Below are positions 7,778 to 15,286 of a DNA stretch of 64,000 bases, one piece after another (positions within the stretch are counted from its first letter, which is position 1; the number at the start of each line of letters is the position of its first letter). The notes under the pieces were generated by a model. The model saw only the letters and a program-made list of their open reading frames with translations. It did not search any database and had not been told where the DNA came from. The translations under genes and the position numbers were made by a program. Origin of the DNA: Streptomyces sp. NBC_00358 (GTDB lineage: Bacteria > Actinomycetota > Actinomycetes > Streptomycetales > Streptomycetaceae); contig NZ_CP107976.1 of NCBI RefSeq assembly GCF_036099295.1, positions 5,084,001 through 5,148,000 of the forward strand. Direction: 5' to 3'.

Positions 7778-8514
7778 TGACTTCTGATACGACGCAGACT
7801 GATGCGGTGGCGACACAGACAGAGAACCTGCGGGACACGATCACCCGGGCGCGCTTCGTGCTGTTCGACTTCGACGGGCCGGTCTGCCGGCTGTTCGCGG
7901 GGCACTCGGCGGAACGGGTGGCGAGGGATCTGGTCGAATGGCTCGAACGACAGGGGATGCACGGCCTGTTGACCCCCGAGGAGCGTGTGCACCCCGACCC
8001 GATGGTGGTGCTGCACGCGGTGAACCGGCGGAGCCCGCGCAGCGATCTGGTGACCGAACTGGAGGCGCGGTTCACCCAGCAGGAACTCAAGGCGGTGCCC
8101 AAGGCGTGGCCCACCGCGTACGCCGACGCGGTGATACGGACCTGGACCGCCGTCGGTGCCCGGCTGGCGATCACCACCAACAACTCCCCGCTCACGGCGG
8201 CCCGTTACCTGGAGAGCCGCGGCCTGGCCGCCTGCTTCGCGCCCAACATCTACGGCCGCACCGGGGACCTGCACCACCTCAAGCCGGACCCGCACTGCCT
8301 CAACCGGGCCCTGAACGCCCTCGGTGCCGCTCCTTCGAAGGCCCTCATGATCGGTGACGCCCGCTCGGACCTGGACGCGGCCCGGCGGGCCGGGGTCCCG
8401 TTCCTCGGCTACGCGCGTAACGAGCGCAAGGAGAAGCTGCTTCGGGACGCCGGAGCCGAGCAGGTGGTGACGTCGCTGGAGACCGTGCTGCAGGCGCTGC
8501 GGGGTCGGCTCTGA
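7777..8514 (+). CDS. devB: DevB, HAD-superfamily phosphatase
   Basis: 245 residues, a haloacid-dehalogenase-type hydrolase. Motif I is FDFDGPVC (nucleophile first Asp, near residue 30), motif II TTNNS, motif III the Lys of LKPDPHC, motif IV MIGDARSDLDAA. It probably dephosphorylates a small metabolite; the fold resembles phosphoglycolate phosphatase but the substrate is unknown. The GTG start overlaps the devA stop (TAGTG), and no good ribosome site precedes it, so translation is likely coupled to devA. It is the second gene of the devAB operon. Confidence 0.85.
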   Translation: MTSDTTQTDAVATQTENLRDTITRARFVLFDFDGPVCRLFAGHSAERVARDLVEWLERQGMHGLLTPEERVHPDPMVVLHAVNRRSPRSDLVTELEARFTQQELKAVPKAWPTAYADAVIRTWTAVGARLAITTNNSPLTAARYLESRGLAACFAPNIYGRTGDLHHLKPDPHCLNRALNALGAAPSKALMIGDARSDLDAARRAGVPFLGYARNERKEKLLRDAGAEQVVTSLETVLQALRGRL

Positions 8515-8824
8515 CGTAGGGGGTGAGAGGTGCTCAGCGGTGGGAACACGTACAGGCGAGCGCCCGGCGTATCGCGTCGGCCGCGTCGCCGTCACTCCGA
8601 CAGGGTGAACCACGGGGCGGTCCGCTCCAGGTGCCGCCCCGGGGTGTCGCCGCTGCTCAGTACCTTTCCGCACCTTTCCGCGGAAGCGGACGGCCGCGCG
8701 TGCACCTGACGGACCGTACGAAGGAGAGGACATCTTCTGGCACTATGCCCACTCATGGGGGAACGGGGGAGTACCGTTCCCCCTTTCTTTTCTCATTGGT
8801 TGCGGTCACGCGAGAGAACGGTCA
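8515..8824. other. Intergenic region devB to kinase gene
   Basis: 310 bases without a convincing gene. It contains a direct repeat of ACCTTTCCGC (near 8660-8680) and, close to the next gene, a hairpin followed by a pyrimidine tract (8757-8794). A 42-codon frame starting at ATG 8745 exists but its ribosome site is too far away to trust. Confidence 0.5.
8757..8794 (+). terminator. Hairpin plus T-rich tract before the kinase gene
   Basis: Arms GGGGGAACGG (8757-8766) and CCGTTCCCCC (8774-8783) with a 7-base loop are followed by TTTCTTTTCTC. This is one of few classical intrinsic-terminator shapes in the window and lies 30 bases before the kinase ATG, so it could end devAB transcription or attenuate the kinase gene. 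Confidence 0.55.
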
Positions 8825-9931
8825 ATGTCACGCGAATCGGCTTCCTCGGCTCTGCTGCGAGCCACTGAGGTGAGTGGCGGCGTGGGAGAGGTCGAAGGAC
8901 CACTCCATGGCTACCACCATGAGACCTATGTCATTCACCTGCCGGGAGTGACCTCAGAGAACGAACGGGCCCGCTGGAAATGCCGGGAGCCACGCCCCGG
9001 ACTGCTGTGGTTCGACCGGCGCTGTTTCGCCTCCGAGGAACAACTGCTCAGCGCTCTGAAGGGCCGGATCGAAGGAATCCCCGACCTTGTCGAGGCAGGT
9101 CGCGGCGTCGACCTCCAGCGGTTCATCGAGGGAAGGACGCTCGGATCGCTGTACGGGTCCGGCAGCGAGATCCCTCCGTCCCTTTTCGTGCAGATCGTTT
9201 CTCTTTTCAGGCAGTTGGCCCGTGTGCGGCCCGATTCCCTCTCCGCGGAACGGACCTGCACTTCCGCGGACCGGGCGCCCGAAGGCGACACCTCGGGCTT
9301 TCTGGAACGGCTCATCCTGTTCACGGACAAGCGGGTGTACCAAAGGAATATGCCCGGCTTCAAGGGCCTGTTCTACGACCTCGGGCTGGACGAGACCTCC
9401 TTCGCGCATCTCCGCAGTCATGTGTCGGGACTGACGGAGCGTCCTTTCTGTCTGCTGCACGCCGATCTCCACCGGGAGAATTTCGTCGTCGACGCGGACG
9501 AACGGCTCTGGACCATCGACTGGGAGCTGGCGATGTTCGGCGACCCGCTCTACGACCTGGCCACCCATCTCTACCTGATGCGGTATCCCGCGGACCAGGA
9601 GCGGCGGATGATCCGGCACTGGTGTGCGGCCGTCGAGGGCGAGGCTCCCGGCAGCTCGGCCGGCTGGGCCGACGACCTGCCCAAGCTGCTCGCCTACAAG
9701 CGCGCCCAGTCCGTCTTCACCGACGTCATCCGGATGGCGCTGCCGCTGGCCGATGAGCCGGCGGCCGACGGGAGTCCCCTCCTCGCCCACACCGCCGGCA
9801 GGATCCGGAAGGTGCTGAGCGCCGCGAGGGAGCCGCTGGGGATCGAGGTGCCGACCATCGAGCACGTCACGGCATCGCTCGGCAGGTGGTGCGAGCGCTA
9901 CGACCCGATCGGGGGCAAGCCCCTGCCGTGA
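8825..9931 (+). CDS. APH/choline-kinase-like phosphotransferase
   Basis: 368 residues with the protein-kinase-like fold used by aminoglycoside and choline kinases. The catalytic loop is LLHADLHRENF (near residue 215) and the metal-binding motif is IDWELAMFGDP about 20 residues later; the following DLATHL is typical of the family. It should transfer the gamma-phosphate of ATP to a small alcohol. An N-terminal lysine that would hold ATP is not obvious, with R/K-rich RWKCREPRPG the nearest candidate. GAGAGAAC precedes the ATG at 8825. Lying just after devAB it may share their developmental context, but the hairpin between them suggests separate control. Substrate unknown. Confidence 0.72.
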   Translation: MSRESASSALLRATEVSGGVGEVEGPLHGYHHETYVIHLPGVTSENERARWKCREPRPGLLWFDRRCFASEEQLLSALKGRIEGIPDLVEAGRGVDLQRFIEGRTLGSLYGSGSEIPPSLFVQIVSLFRQLARVRPDSLSAERTCTSADRAPEGDTSGFLERLILFTDKRVYQRNMPGFKGLFYDLGLDETSFAHLRSHVSGLTERPFCLLHADLHRENFVVDADERLWTIDWELAMFGDPLYDLATHLYLMRYPADQERRMIRHWCAAVEGEAPGSSAGWADDLPKLLAYKRAQSVFTDVIRMALPLADEPAADGSPLLAHTAGRIRKVLSAAREPLGIEVPTIEHVTASLGRWCERYDPIGGKPLP

Positions 9932-9988
9932 CCTGCTCGGGATTCCGGACAGGGTGGCGGCTCCCGGCGTGTGCGTAGGCTCGTGACC

Positions 9989-10618
9989 ATGAGTGGCACC
10001 GGACTGCGTGAACGCAAGAGGCAACGGATGTACCAGGCCGTCTCCGACACCGCCATCGGCCTCTTCATCGAGAAGGGGTTCGACGCCGTGTCCGTCGCCG
10101 AGGTCGCGGCCGCCGCCGAGATCTCCAAGCCGACGCTCTTCCGGTACTTCCCGGCCAAGGAGGACCTGGTCCTGCACCGGTTCGCGGACCACGAGACCGA
10201 GGCCGCTCGGGTCGTCGAGGAGGGCCGGGCGGCCGGGCGGTCCGCGATCGACGCGCTCAGGGAGCACTTCCTGGACGGGCTGCGCCGCGAGGACCCCGTC
10301 ACCGGGCTCAACGAACATCCCGGCATTCTCGCCTTCCACCGGCTGCTCTACGGCACGCCGTCGCTGGTGGCGCGGATGTACGGGTACCTGGAGCGGTCCG
10401 AGGCCGCGCTAGCCGGGGCGCTCGCCGAGCCGCTGGGCGCCGGGCTCGACGCGCGGCTCGCCGCCGGGCAGATCACGGCCGTGCGCCGCATCCTCGCCGA
10501 GGAGAACCTGCGGCGGATCGCGGAGGGCGAGCGGGTGACGGACGTACGGCCGGACGCCGAGGCGGCGGCCGAGCGGGCCTTCGCGCGGCTGGCGGCGGGG
10601 TTCCCCGGGCTCGCCTGA
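9989..10618 (+). CDS. TetR-family transcriptional regulator
   Basis: 209 residues. The N-terminal DNA-binding domain is clear: AIGLFIEKGFDAVSVAEVAA, then the recognition helix region SKPTLFRYFPAKEDLVL ending near residue 55. The remaining ~150 residues form the helical ligand-binding domain, with the C-terminal pattern of the TetR_C group seen in many Streptomyces regulators. The ATG at 9989 is preceded 7 bases upstream by TAGGCT, suggesting a leaderless message. The gene stands alone between the kinase and a degenerate helicase fragment; neighbours give no clue to its ligand. Confidence 0.88.
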   Translation: MSGTGLRERKRQRMYQAVSDTAIGLFIEKGFDAVSVAEVAAAAEISKPTLFRYFPAKEDLVLHRFADHETEAARVVEEGRAAGRSAIDALREHFLDGLRREDPVTGLNEHPGILAFHRLLYGTPSLVARMYGYLERSEAALAGALAEPLGAGLDARLAAGQITAVRRILAEENLRRIAEGERVTDVRPDAEAAAERAFARLAAGFPGLA

Positions 10619-11043
10619 AAGGAGAGGCCAGCGCGCGGCGGTCCTCCTTCGGACCGCTGACCGTGCCCGGCGACCTCGCACAGGGCACGACTGTCCGGGC
10701 GGCGCGGGAGCGGGACGAGTTCCTGGGCCATCTCGGCCATCTCGGCAAACCGGAGGCGGCCGTCGTCCCCCTGACGATCGGGTTCCGGGTGCCCGAGGCC
10801 GTTGCCGCGCTCGCCAACCAGGGGCTGGACCGCCTCGGCATGGGCGTGGCACCGGCCCGATCCCTACGCAGGGGCGGCGAGTTGAGGATCCGGCCGGCGT
10901 GGTGCCGACCCGGGCGGTGTCACACCTGGACGTGATCCACGCACGCCCCCTGCCCTGGTGACTCCCGACGGGTGCGGCTGCTGCCGTGGTGACTCCCGCC
11001 CCCGCCCGGTGCCTCGGGGCGCCCGGCCTCGCGACCCCGATGG
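10619..11043. other. Intergenic region holding the helicase remnant
   Basis: Apart from the remnant, the stretch has a 12-base direct repeat TGGTGACTCCCG (near 10958 and 10988) and no recognisable gene. It separates the TetR gene from the converging SDR gene. Confidence 0.5.
10651..10905 (+). pseudogene. Remnant of a HelD/HelR-type SF1 ATPase
   Basis: One frame reads GDLAQGTTVRAARERDEFL followed by HLGKPEAAVVPLTIGFRVP and LRRGGELRIRP. GDLAQ is SF1 helicase motif III and GFRVP...ALAN matches the motif-IV region of HelD/HelR-like RNA-polymerase-associated ATPases; the same pattern appears intact in the large helicase here (GDLAQATG, NTSYRVPAEIM). Walker motifs and the rest of the protein are absent and no ribosome site precedes it. 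It is best read as the leftover of a deleted gene. Identification is by eye only. Confidence 0.5.
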
Positions 11044-11715
11044 TCACCAGGGCAGGCGTCGGCCGTCGCGGAAGAAGCCACCGGTAGGGCCGTCGTCCGC
11101 GAGGGTGGCCGCCCAGACGACGCTCGCGGCACCCTCCTCGACGGGCCGGCCGCCCGGCCCGCCCATGTCGGTCGCGACCCAGCCCGGGCAGACCGCGTTC
11201 ACCAGGATCCCGTCGGACCGCAGTTCGGCGGCGAACATCCTGGTCAGGGCGTTGAGAGCGACCTTCGATGCCGAGTACGCCGGTGTTCCGCCGCCCATGC
11301 CCGTGAGGGACGCGGCCTCGCTGGAGACGTTCACGATCCGCGGGTGCCCGCTCGCCCGGAGCAGCGGGAGCAGTGCCTGGGTCAGCCGCCAGGGCCCGTA
11401 CAGATTGGTCTCGGCCGCCTCGCGGACGACGTCCAGGTCCGCGGTCGAGGCGCGCTGCCAGGTGTCGTACGTGATCGCCGCGTTGTTGATCAGCACGTCG
11501 AGCGCGTCGATGTCCCGGGCCGCCGCCGCGATGTCCGCCTCGGAGGTCACGTCGAGGCGGAGCGGGCGGACGCCGGGCAGCCCGATGTCCTCGGCCGCGT
11601 CGGCGGCGGCCTCCGCGGACCGGGCGGTCAGATACACGGTGTGGCCGTCGGAGGCCAGCAGGCGGACGGTCTCACGGCCGATTCCGCGGTTGCCGCCGGT
11701 GACGAGCGCGATCAC
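11044..11715 (-). CDS. Short-chain dehydrogenase/reductase
   Basis: 223 residues, a compact classical SDR. The cofactor motif TGGNRGIG is at residues 6-13, the NNA motif near residue 77, and the catalytic set is Ser of NVSSEA with YSASK near residue 147. An Arg at the end of the second strand (LTARS) favours NADP(H). It should oxidise or reduce a small alcohol or ketone; nothing nearby indicates which. Divergent from the epimerase gene with about 230 bases between the starts. Confidence 0.88.
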   Translation of the reverse strand: MIALVTGGNRGIGRETVRLLASDGHTVYLTARSAEAAADAAEDIGLPGVRPLRLDVTSEADIAAAARDIDALDVLINNAAITYDTWQRASTADLDVVREAAETNLYGPWRLTQALLPLLRASGHPRIVNVSSEAASLTGMGGGTPAYSASKVALNALTRMFAAELRSDGILVNAVCPGWVATDMGGPGGRPVEEGAASVVWAATLADDGPTGGFFRDGRRLPW

Positions 11716-11946
11716 GGGATCACTCCGGCGGGGTCCGTCAAGGGGATCAACCGCTCGTCCTCACAGGTCGGATGGGCTTCGGCCTCCGCCCGTGAGGCGG
11801 TCCACCCCGGAGCGTACGCGGCCGGGGTCCGCGCCCCTCCCTCACCCGCCGGACCGGGCGCGCCGCCCTCGTGTCACAAATGCCCCCTCCCGGTTCGTCC
11901 ATGGGGGGAGAGCCATTCGTGCATCAGGAAGACGAGGGTGATGGTC

Positions 11947-12879
11947 ATGCGGGTGTTCGTGGCAGGCGGGACCGGGGTCCTCGGGCAGCGGCTGGTGCCG
12001 CAGCTCGTGGCCCGTGGGCACCAGGTGACGGCGACGACGACGAGCGCGGCGAAACGGGGCCTGCTGGAACGGCTCGGCGCCGACGCCGTCGTGATGGACG
12101 GGCTGGACGCGGTGTCGGTCGGCGAGGCGGTGGCGGGCGCGCGACCGGACACGATCGTGCACCAGATGACCGCGATCTCCATGGCGCACGCGGGCAAGCC
12201 CGACCTCAAGCACCCGGACCGATGGTTCGCCACCACCAACCGGCTGCGCACCGAGGGGACGGACCATCTGCTGGCCGCGGCCGGGGCGACCGGCGTCTCT
12301 CATGTCGTCGCGCAGGGTTACGCCAGTTGGAACGGCGTCCGCGAGGGCGGCTGGGTGAAGACCGAGGAGGACCCGCTCGACCTGATGGAGGGGACCGCGG
12401 CGCACGGAGGCATGCTGGCGATGCGCCATGTCGAGGAGGCCGTCCTCGCGGTCGGCGGGGCGGTCCTGCGGTACGGCGCCTTCTATGGTCCCGGCGCCAC
12501 CGACGATCAGGTCGAGCTGGTGCGCAAGCGGCAGTTCCCGCTGGTCGGGCGGGCCACCGGGTACAGCTCGTGGATCCATCTCGACGACGCGGCGAGTGCC
12601 ACCGTCCTGGCCGTGGAGCAGAAGGCGACGGGCGTGTTCAACATCGTCGACGACGACCCGGCCCCGGCTTCGGAGTGGCTGCCCCACCTGGCCGCGTGCG
12701 CGGGAGCGAAACGGCCCGTGCGGATTCCCGTGTGGCTGGCACGACTGCTGGCCGGGGACCAGGCGGTGGTGATGATGACCGAGGGGCGCGGCTTCTCCAA
12801 CGCCAAGGCCAAGCGTGACCTCGGCTGGCTGCCGCGCCGGCCGTCATGGCGCCAGGGCTTCGCCGAAACGCTGACCTGA
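11947..12879 (+). CDS. NAD(P)-dependent epimerase/dehydratase-like protein
   Basis: 310 residues of the extended SDR (atypical) group. It begins with the nucleotide motif VAGGTGVLGQRL (family pattern GGTGxxG), has the conserved ASW/YG-type active-site region around YASWNGV and RYGAFYGPG, and ends with a segment shared with NAD-dependent epimerases (GWLPRRPSWRQGF). Substrate unknown. I chose the ATG at 11947 because GAGGG lies 8 bases before it; the ATG at 11941 would be too close. Its end is followed at once by four TGACC pentamers. Confidence 0.8.
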   Translation: MRVFVAGGTGVLGQRLVPQLVARGHQVTATTTSAAKRGLLERLGADAVVMDGLDAVSVGEAVAGARPDTIVHQMTAISMAHAGKPDLKHPDRWFATTNRLRTEGTDHLLAAAGATGVSHVVAQGYASWNGVREGGWVKTEEDPLDLMEGTAAHGGMLAMRHVEEAVLAVGGAVLRYGAFYGPGATDDQVELVRKRQFPLVGRATGYSSWIHLDDAASATVLAVEQKATGVFNIVDDDPAPASEWLPHLAACAGAKRPVRIPVWLARLLAGDQAVVMMTEGRGFSNAKAKRDLGWLPRRPSWRQGFAETLT

Positions 12880-12899
12880 CCTGACCTGACCTGACCTGG
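12873..12899. repeat. TGACC pentamer run at the epimerase stop codon
   Basis: CTGACCTGACCTGACCTGACC runs through and past the stop codon of the epimerase gene (five-base unit, about five copies). A small slippage-type repeat with no evident function. Confidence 0.8.
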
Positions 12900-13206
12900 A
12901 CGGGATTCCGCCGATCCCGTCACATGGCTATACGGAGTTGAGGGACAGGGTTTTCGTGGTGGACGTGATCGTGCTCGGCGGGATCTCCTCGCCTGGCTGC
13001 CGAGGTGTTTAGGCACCGAGCCCGGCTGATCACCGTCACGTCCTGTACTTCCCACACGTCCTGCACATCCCACACGTCTGCTCGTCCTGCTCGTCCTGAT
13101 CCCGGGAGCGAGGCCCTCGCCGAGACGCGAAGGGCCCGAAGTGGCGTGACACACTTTTGCAAGCGGGTGCTTGCAATAGTTAGCGAGGATGCGGCAAGGT
13201 GGACGC
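12880..13206. other. Intergenic region before the XRE regulator
   Basis: Contains the pentamer run, a degenerate CACGTCCTG/CTCGTCCTG repeat (about 13037-13100) and, near its end, the 20-base operator palindrome of the XRE gene with a possible -10 TAGTTA (13177-13182). No gene seen. Confidence 0.5.
13157..13176. promoter_or_regulatory. Perfect palindrome TTGCAAGC-N4-GCTTGCAA, XRE operator candidate
   Basis: Two 8-base arms are exact inverted copies around GGGT, ending 30 bases before the XRE start codon and overlapping its likely promoter. XRE-family regulators usually bind such sites and repress themselves. Confidence 0.7.
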
Positions 13207-13737
13207 ATGGCATCGCTCAACGTCGGCAATCTTGGTGAGTATCTGCGGGAACAGCGGCGCACCGCGCAACTGTCGCTGCGGCAGCTCGCCGACGCCGCCG
13301 GGGTGTCCAATCCGTATCTGAGCCAGATCGAGCGCGGGCTGCGCAAGCCGAGCGCGGAGGTGCTCCAGCAGGTCGCCAAGGCGCTGCGGATCTCCGCCGA
13401 GACGCTGTATGTGCGGGCCGGCATTCTCGACGCCGAGCGGGACCGGGACGAGGTGGAGACGCGTGCCGTCATCCTCGCCGATCCCACGCTGAACGAGCGG
13501 CAGAAGCAGGTGCTGCTCCAGATCTACGAGTCCTTCCGCAAGGAGAACGGATTCGAGATCGCGCCGGCGGACGAGACCGCTCACGGCGTCGAGGTGCCCG
13601 GCACCGGCGCGGGCCGCGGCACCGACGCATCCAAGGCTCAGGACATACCGGACGCCCAGCCTTCACAGGACACCGCCGTCCGCGGCCCCCGCACGGCCGA
13701 CGGCAGCGATGCCGATCCGCAGCAGAACGCGAGTTGA
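13207..13737 (+). CDS. XRE-family helix-turn-helix regulator
   Basis: 176 residues. A single helix-turn-helix domain occupies residues ~7-70 (LGEYLREQRRTAQLSLRQLA, then VSNPYLSQIERGLRKPSAEV), followed by a helical linker and an acidic, Pro/Ser-rich disordered tail. The ATG at 13207 lies 30 bases after the perfect palindrome, which strongly suggests autoregulation. The HbhA-like gene begins 56 bases after its stop in the same direction, so the two may be linked in expression. I see no ligand domain. Confidence 0.88.
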   Translation: MASLNVGNLGEYLREQRRTAQLSLRQLADAAGVSNPYLSQIERGLRKPSAEVLQQVAKALRISAETLYVRAGILDAERDRDEVETRAVILADPTLNERQKQVLLQIYESFRKENGFEIAPADETAHGVEVPGTGAGRGTDASKAQDIPDAQPSQDTAVRGPRTADGSDADPQQNAS

Positions 13738-13793
13738 CCGCATGCGGATCACCACAACCCTCAGCTGAAAGCGATTACGGGAGGACCATCGTC

Positions 13794-14381
13794 ATGGCCA
13801 TCACCGACGACATCCGCAAGGCCGCCACGGACCCGACCCCGCTCTACTTCCTCGCCGGCACCGCCGACCTGGCTGTTCAGCAGGCGAAGAAGGTCCCCGG
13901 CATCGTGGAGCAGATCCGCGCCGAGGCCCCGGCGCGCATCGACACCGTGAAGAACATCGACCCGAACGCCGTGCAGGAGAAGGCCACCGCCCGCGCCAAG
14001 GTGGCGCAGGAGAACCTGCAGGCCAAGGTGACGGAGATCCTCAGCACCCTCGACACCGACCTCAAGAAGCTCGGTGAGTCCGCCCAGGACTTCGCCCTGC
14101 GCGGTGTCGGCGTCGCCGCGGAGTACGCGGTCAAGGCCCGGGAGACGTACGAGAAGGTCGCCGAGCACGGCGAGCAGACCGTGCGGACCTGGCGCGGCGA
14201 GGCCGCCGAGGAGATCGAGGACTTCGCCATCGCCGTCGAGCCGAACGCCGAGCCCGTCGAGGTCAAGGAAGAGGAGAAGCCGACGGCCGTCGCCGACGAC
14301 GCTCCCTCCAAGAAGAGCCCGGCGAAGAAGGCCCCGGCCCGCAAGCCGGTCGCCAAGAAGACGGCTCCGCCCGCGAAGTAG
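13794..14381 (+). CDS. HbhA-like coiled-coil protein with Lys/Pro/Ala tail
   Basis: 195 residues. Residues ~1-135 are almost wholly helical and amphipathic, beginning DDIRKAATDPTPLYFLAGTA as in mycobacterial heparin-binding haemagglutinin. The tail KKSPAKKAPARKPVAKK resembles the HbhA lysine-rich repeat that binds sulfated glycans in mycobacteria. In Streptomyces such proteins are cytosolic or membrane-associated and their role is not settled; the tail could bind nucleic acid or anionic lipid. A strong GGGAGGA site precedes the ATG. Downstream of and co-directional with the XRE gene. Confidence 0.75.
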   Translation: MAITDDIRKAATDPTPLYFLAGTADLAVQQAKKVPGIVEQIRAEAPARIDTVKNIDPNAVQEKATARAKVAQENLQAKVTEILSTLDTDLKKLGESAQDFALRGVGVAAEYAVKARETYEKVAEHGEQTVRTWRGEAAEEIEDFAIAVEPNAEPVEVKEEEKPTAVADDAPSKKSPAKKAPARKPVAKKTAPPAK

Positions 14382-14488
14382 GCGAGCGGCGGCAACACGA
14401 CTCCGCCTTACGCGGACGGGCCGGGCACTCTCTGAGTTCCCGGCCCGTTCTCCGGGTACGGTGACCGTAGAGACGATTCGAACGGGCG

Positions 14489-14836
14489 GTGGGCATTGTG
14501 CTGATGACGGCATTCGGCGGTCTGATGTGGCTGATCTTCACAGCCATGCTCGTGCTCGCCGTGGTGGCGCTGGTGATGGCCGCGATCGCCCGCGAGGACG
14601 CCTACCGAGCCGCCGACAAGCAGAACAAGATGTTCTGGCTCATCATTCTCGGCGTCACCGTGGCGGTGAACCTCCTGGTGCCGATGCTCTTCCTGCAACT
14701 CGCGGGCCTGGTCGCCACGATCGTCTTCTTCGTCGACGTGCGTCCCGCCCTGCGGCAGGTCTCCGGCGGCGGAGGTGGCCGCCGCGGCGGAAGCAGCAGC
14801 GACGGCCCGTACGGCCCGTACAACGGCGGCAGGTAG
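14489..14836 (+). CDS. DUF2516-type membrane protein
   Basis: 115 residues with two or three membrane helices (about residues 6-32 and 49-82, the second long enough to be split) and a Gly/Ser-rich tail GGGGGRRGGSSSDGPYGPYN that should be cytoplasmic. The pattern fits the actinobacterial DUF2516 family, of unknown function. The start is uncertain: GTG 14489, GTG 14498 or ATG 14504 would all leave the first helix intact and none has a good ribosome site. It follows the HbhA-like gene by about 100 bases and precedes the 43-bp minisatellite. Confidence 0.72.
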   Translation: MGIVLMTAFGGLMWLIFTAMLVLAVVALVMAAIAREDAYRAADKQNKMFWLIILGVTVAVNLLVPMLFLQLAGLVATIVFFVDVRPALRQVSGGGGGRRGGSSSDGPYGPYNGGR

Positions 14837-14847
14837 CCCCCGGACCA

Positions 14848-15059
14848 GGCGCGGAGAGCCGGCAAGGCAACCACAACGCACCCGCAGCCGGGCGCGGAGA
14901 GCCGACACGGTAACCACAACGCACCCGCAGCCGGGCGCGGAGAGCCGGCAAGGCAACCACAACGCACCCGCAGTCGGGCGCGGAGCAGGCACAGCAACCC
15001 GATGCACCCGCAGCCGGGCGCGGAGAGCCGGCAAGGCAACCACAACGCACCCGCAGCCG
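14848..15059. repeat. 43-bp intergenic minisatellite, five copies
   Basis: Units begin GGCGCGGAGAGCCGGCAAGG and end CACCCGCAGCCG. They lie at 14848, 14891, 14934, 14977 (a diverged 40-base copy) and 15017. The period is not a multiple of 3 and stops interrupt all frames, so it is non-coding. It fills the gap between two converging genes. Confidence 0.95.
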
Positions 15060-15075
15060 GGAGCGCGCGGGAGGG

Positions 15076-15183
15076 GTCGTGCCGGTACATCAAATGCCCG
15101 CAGGCCGGACGGATCGACACCCACGCCCACTTCGAAACGCCGCTGAGATCCGTTCGGATGCGGGCGGATGTACCGGCACGGCC
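15076..15183. repeat. Large imperfect inverted repeat
   Basis: The left arm (15076-15114, GTCGTGCCGGTACATC ... GCCCGCAGGCCGGACGGATC) matches the reverse complement of the right arm (15147-15183) with a few mismatches and one small bulge, around a 32-base loop. In RNA it would form a stem of nearly 40 pairs. It lies directly after the minisatellite and may act as a two-way terminator. Confidence 0.8.
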
Positions 15184-15286
15184 CCGACCCACCCACCGGA
15201 CAGCACCCGGCACCGGAACCGGCCCCCGCGAACGCCGGAAGCGAGCGACCCGCGAATGCGAGCGACCGGCTAAAGCGAGCGACCAG

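Noticed and set aside
8745..8873. 42-codon leader frame overlapping the kinase start
   Set aside because: The nearest ribosome-site-like sequence is about 15 bases away and the hairpin runs through it; no conserved pattern.
14848..15059. Regular repeats that might be a CRISPR array
   Set aside because: Units are contiguous with no unique spacers and no cas genes are near. The same holds for 2090-2395, 23826-23889 and 31216-31305.
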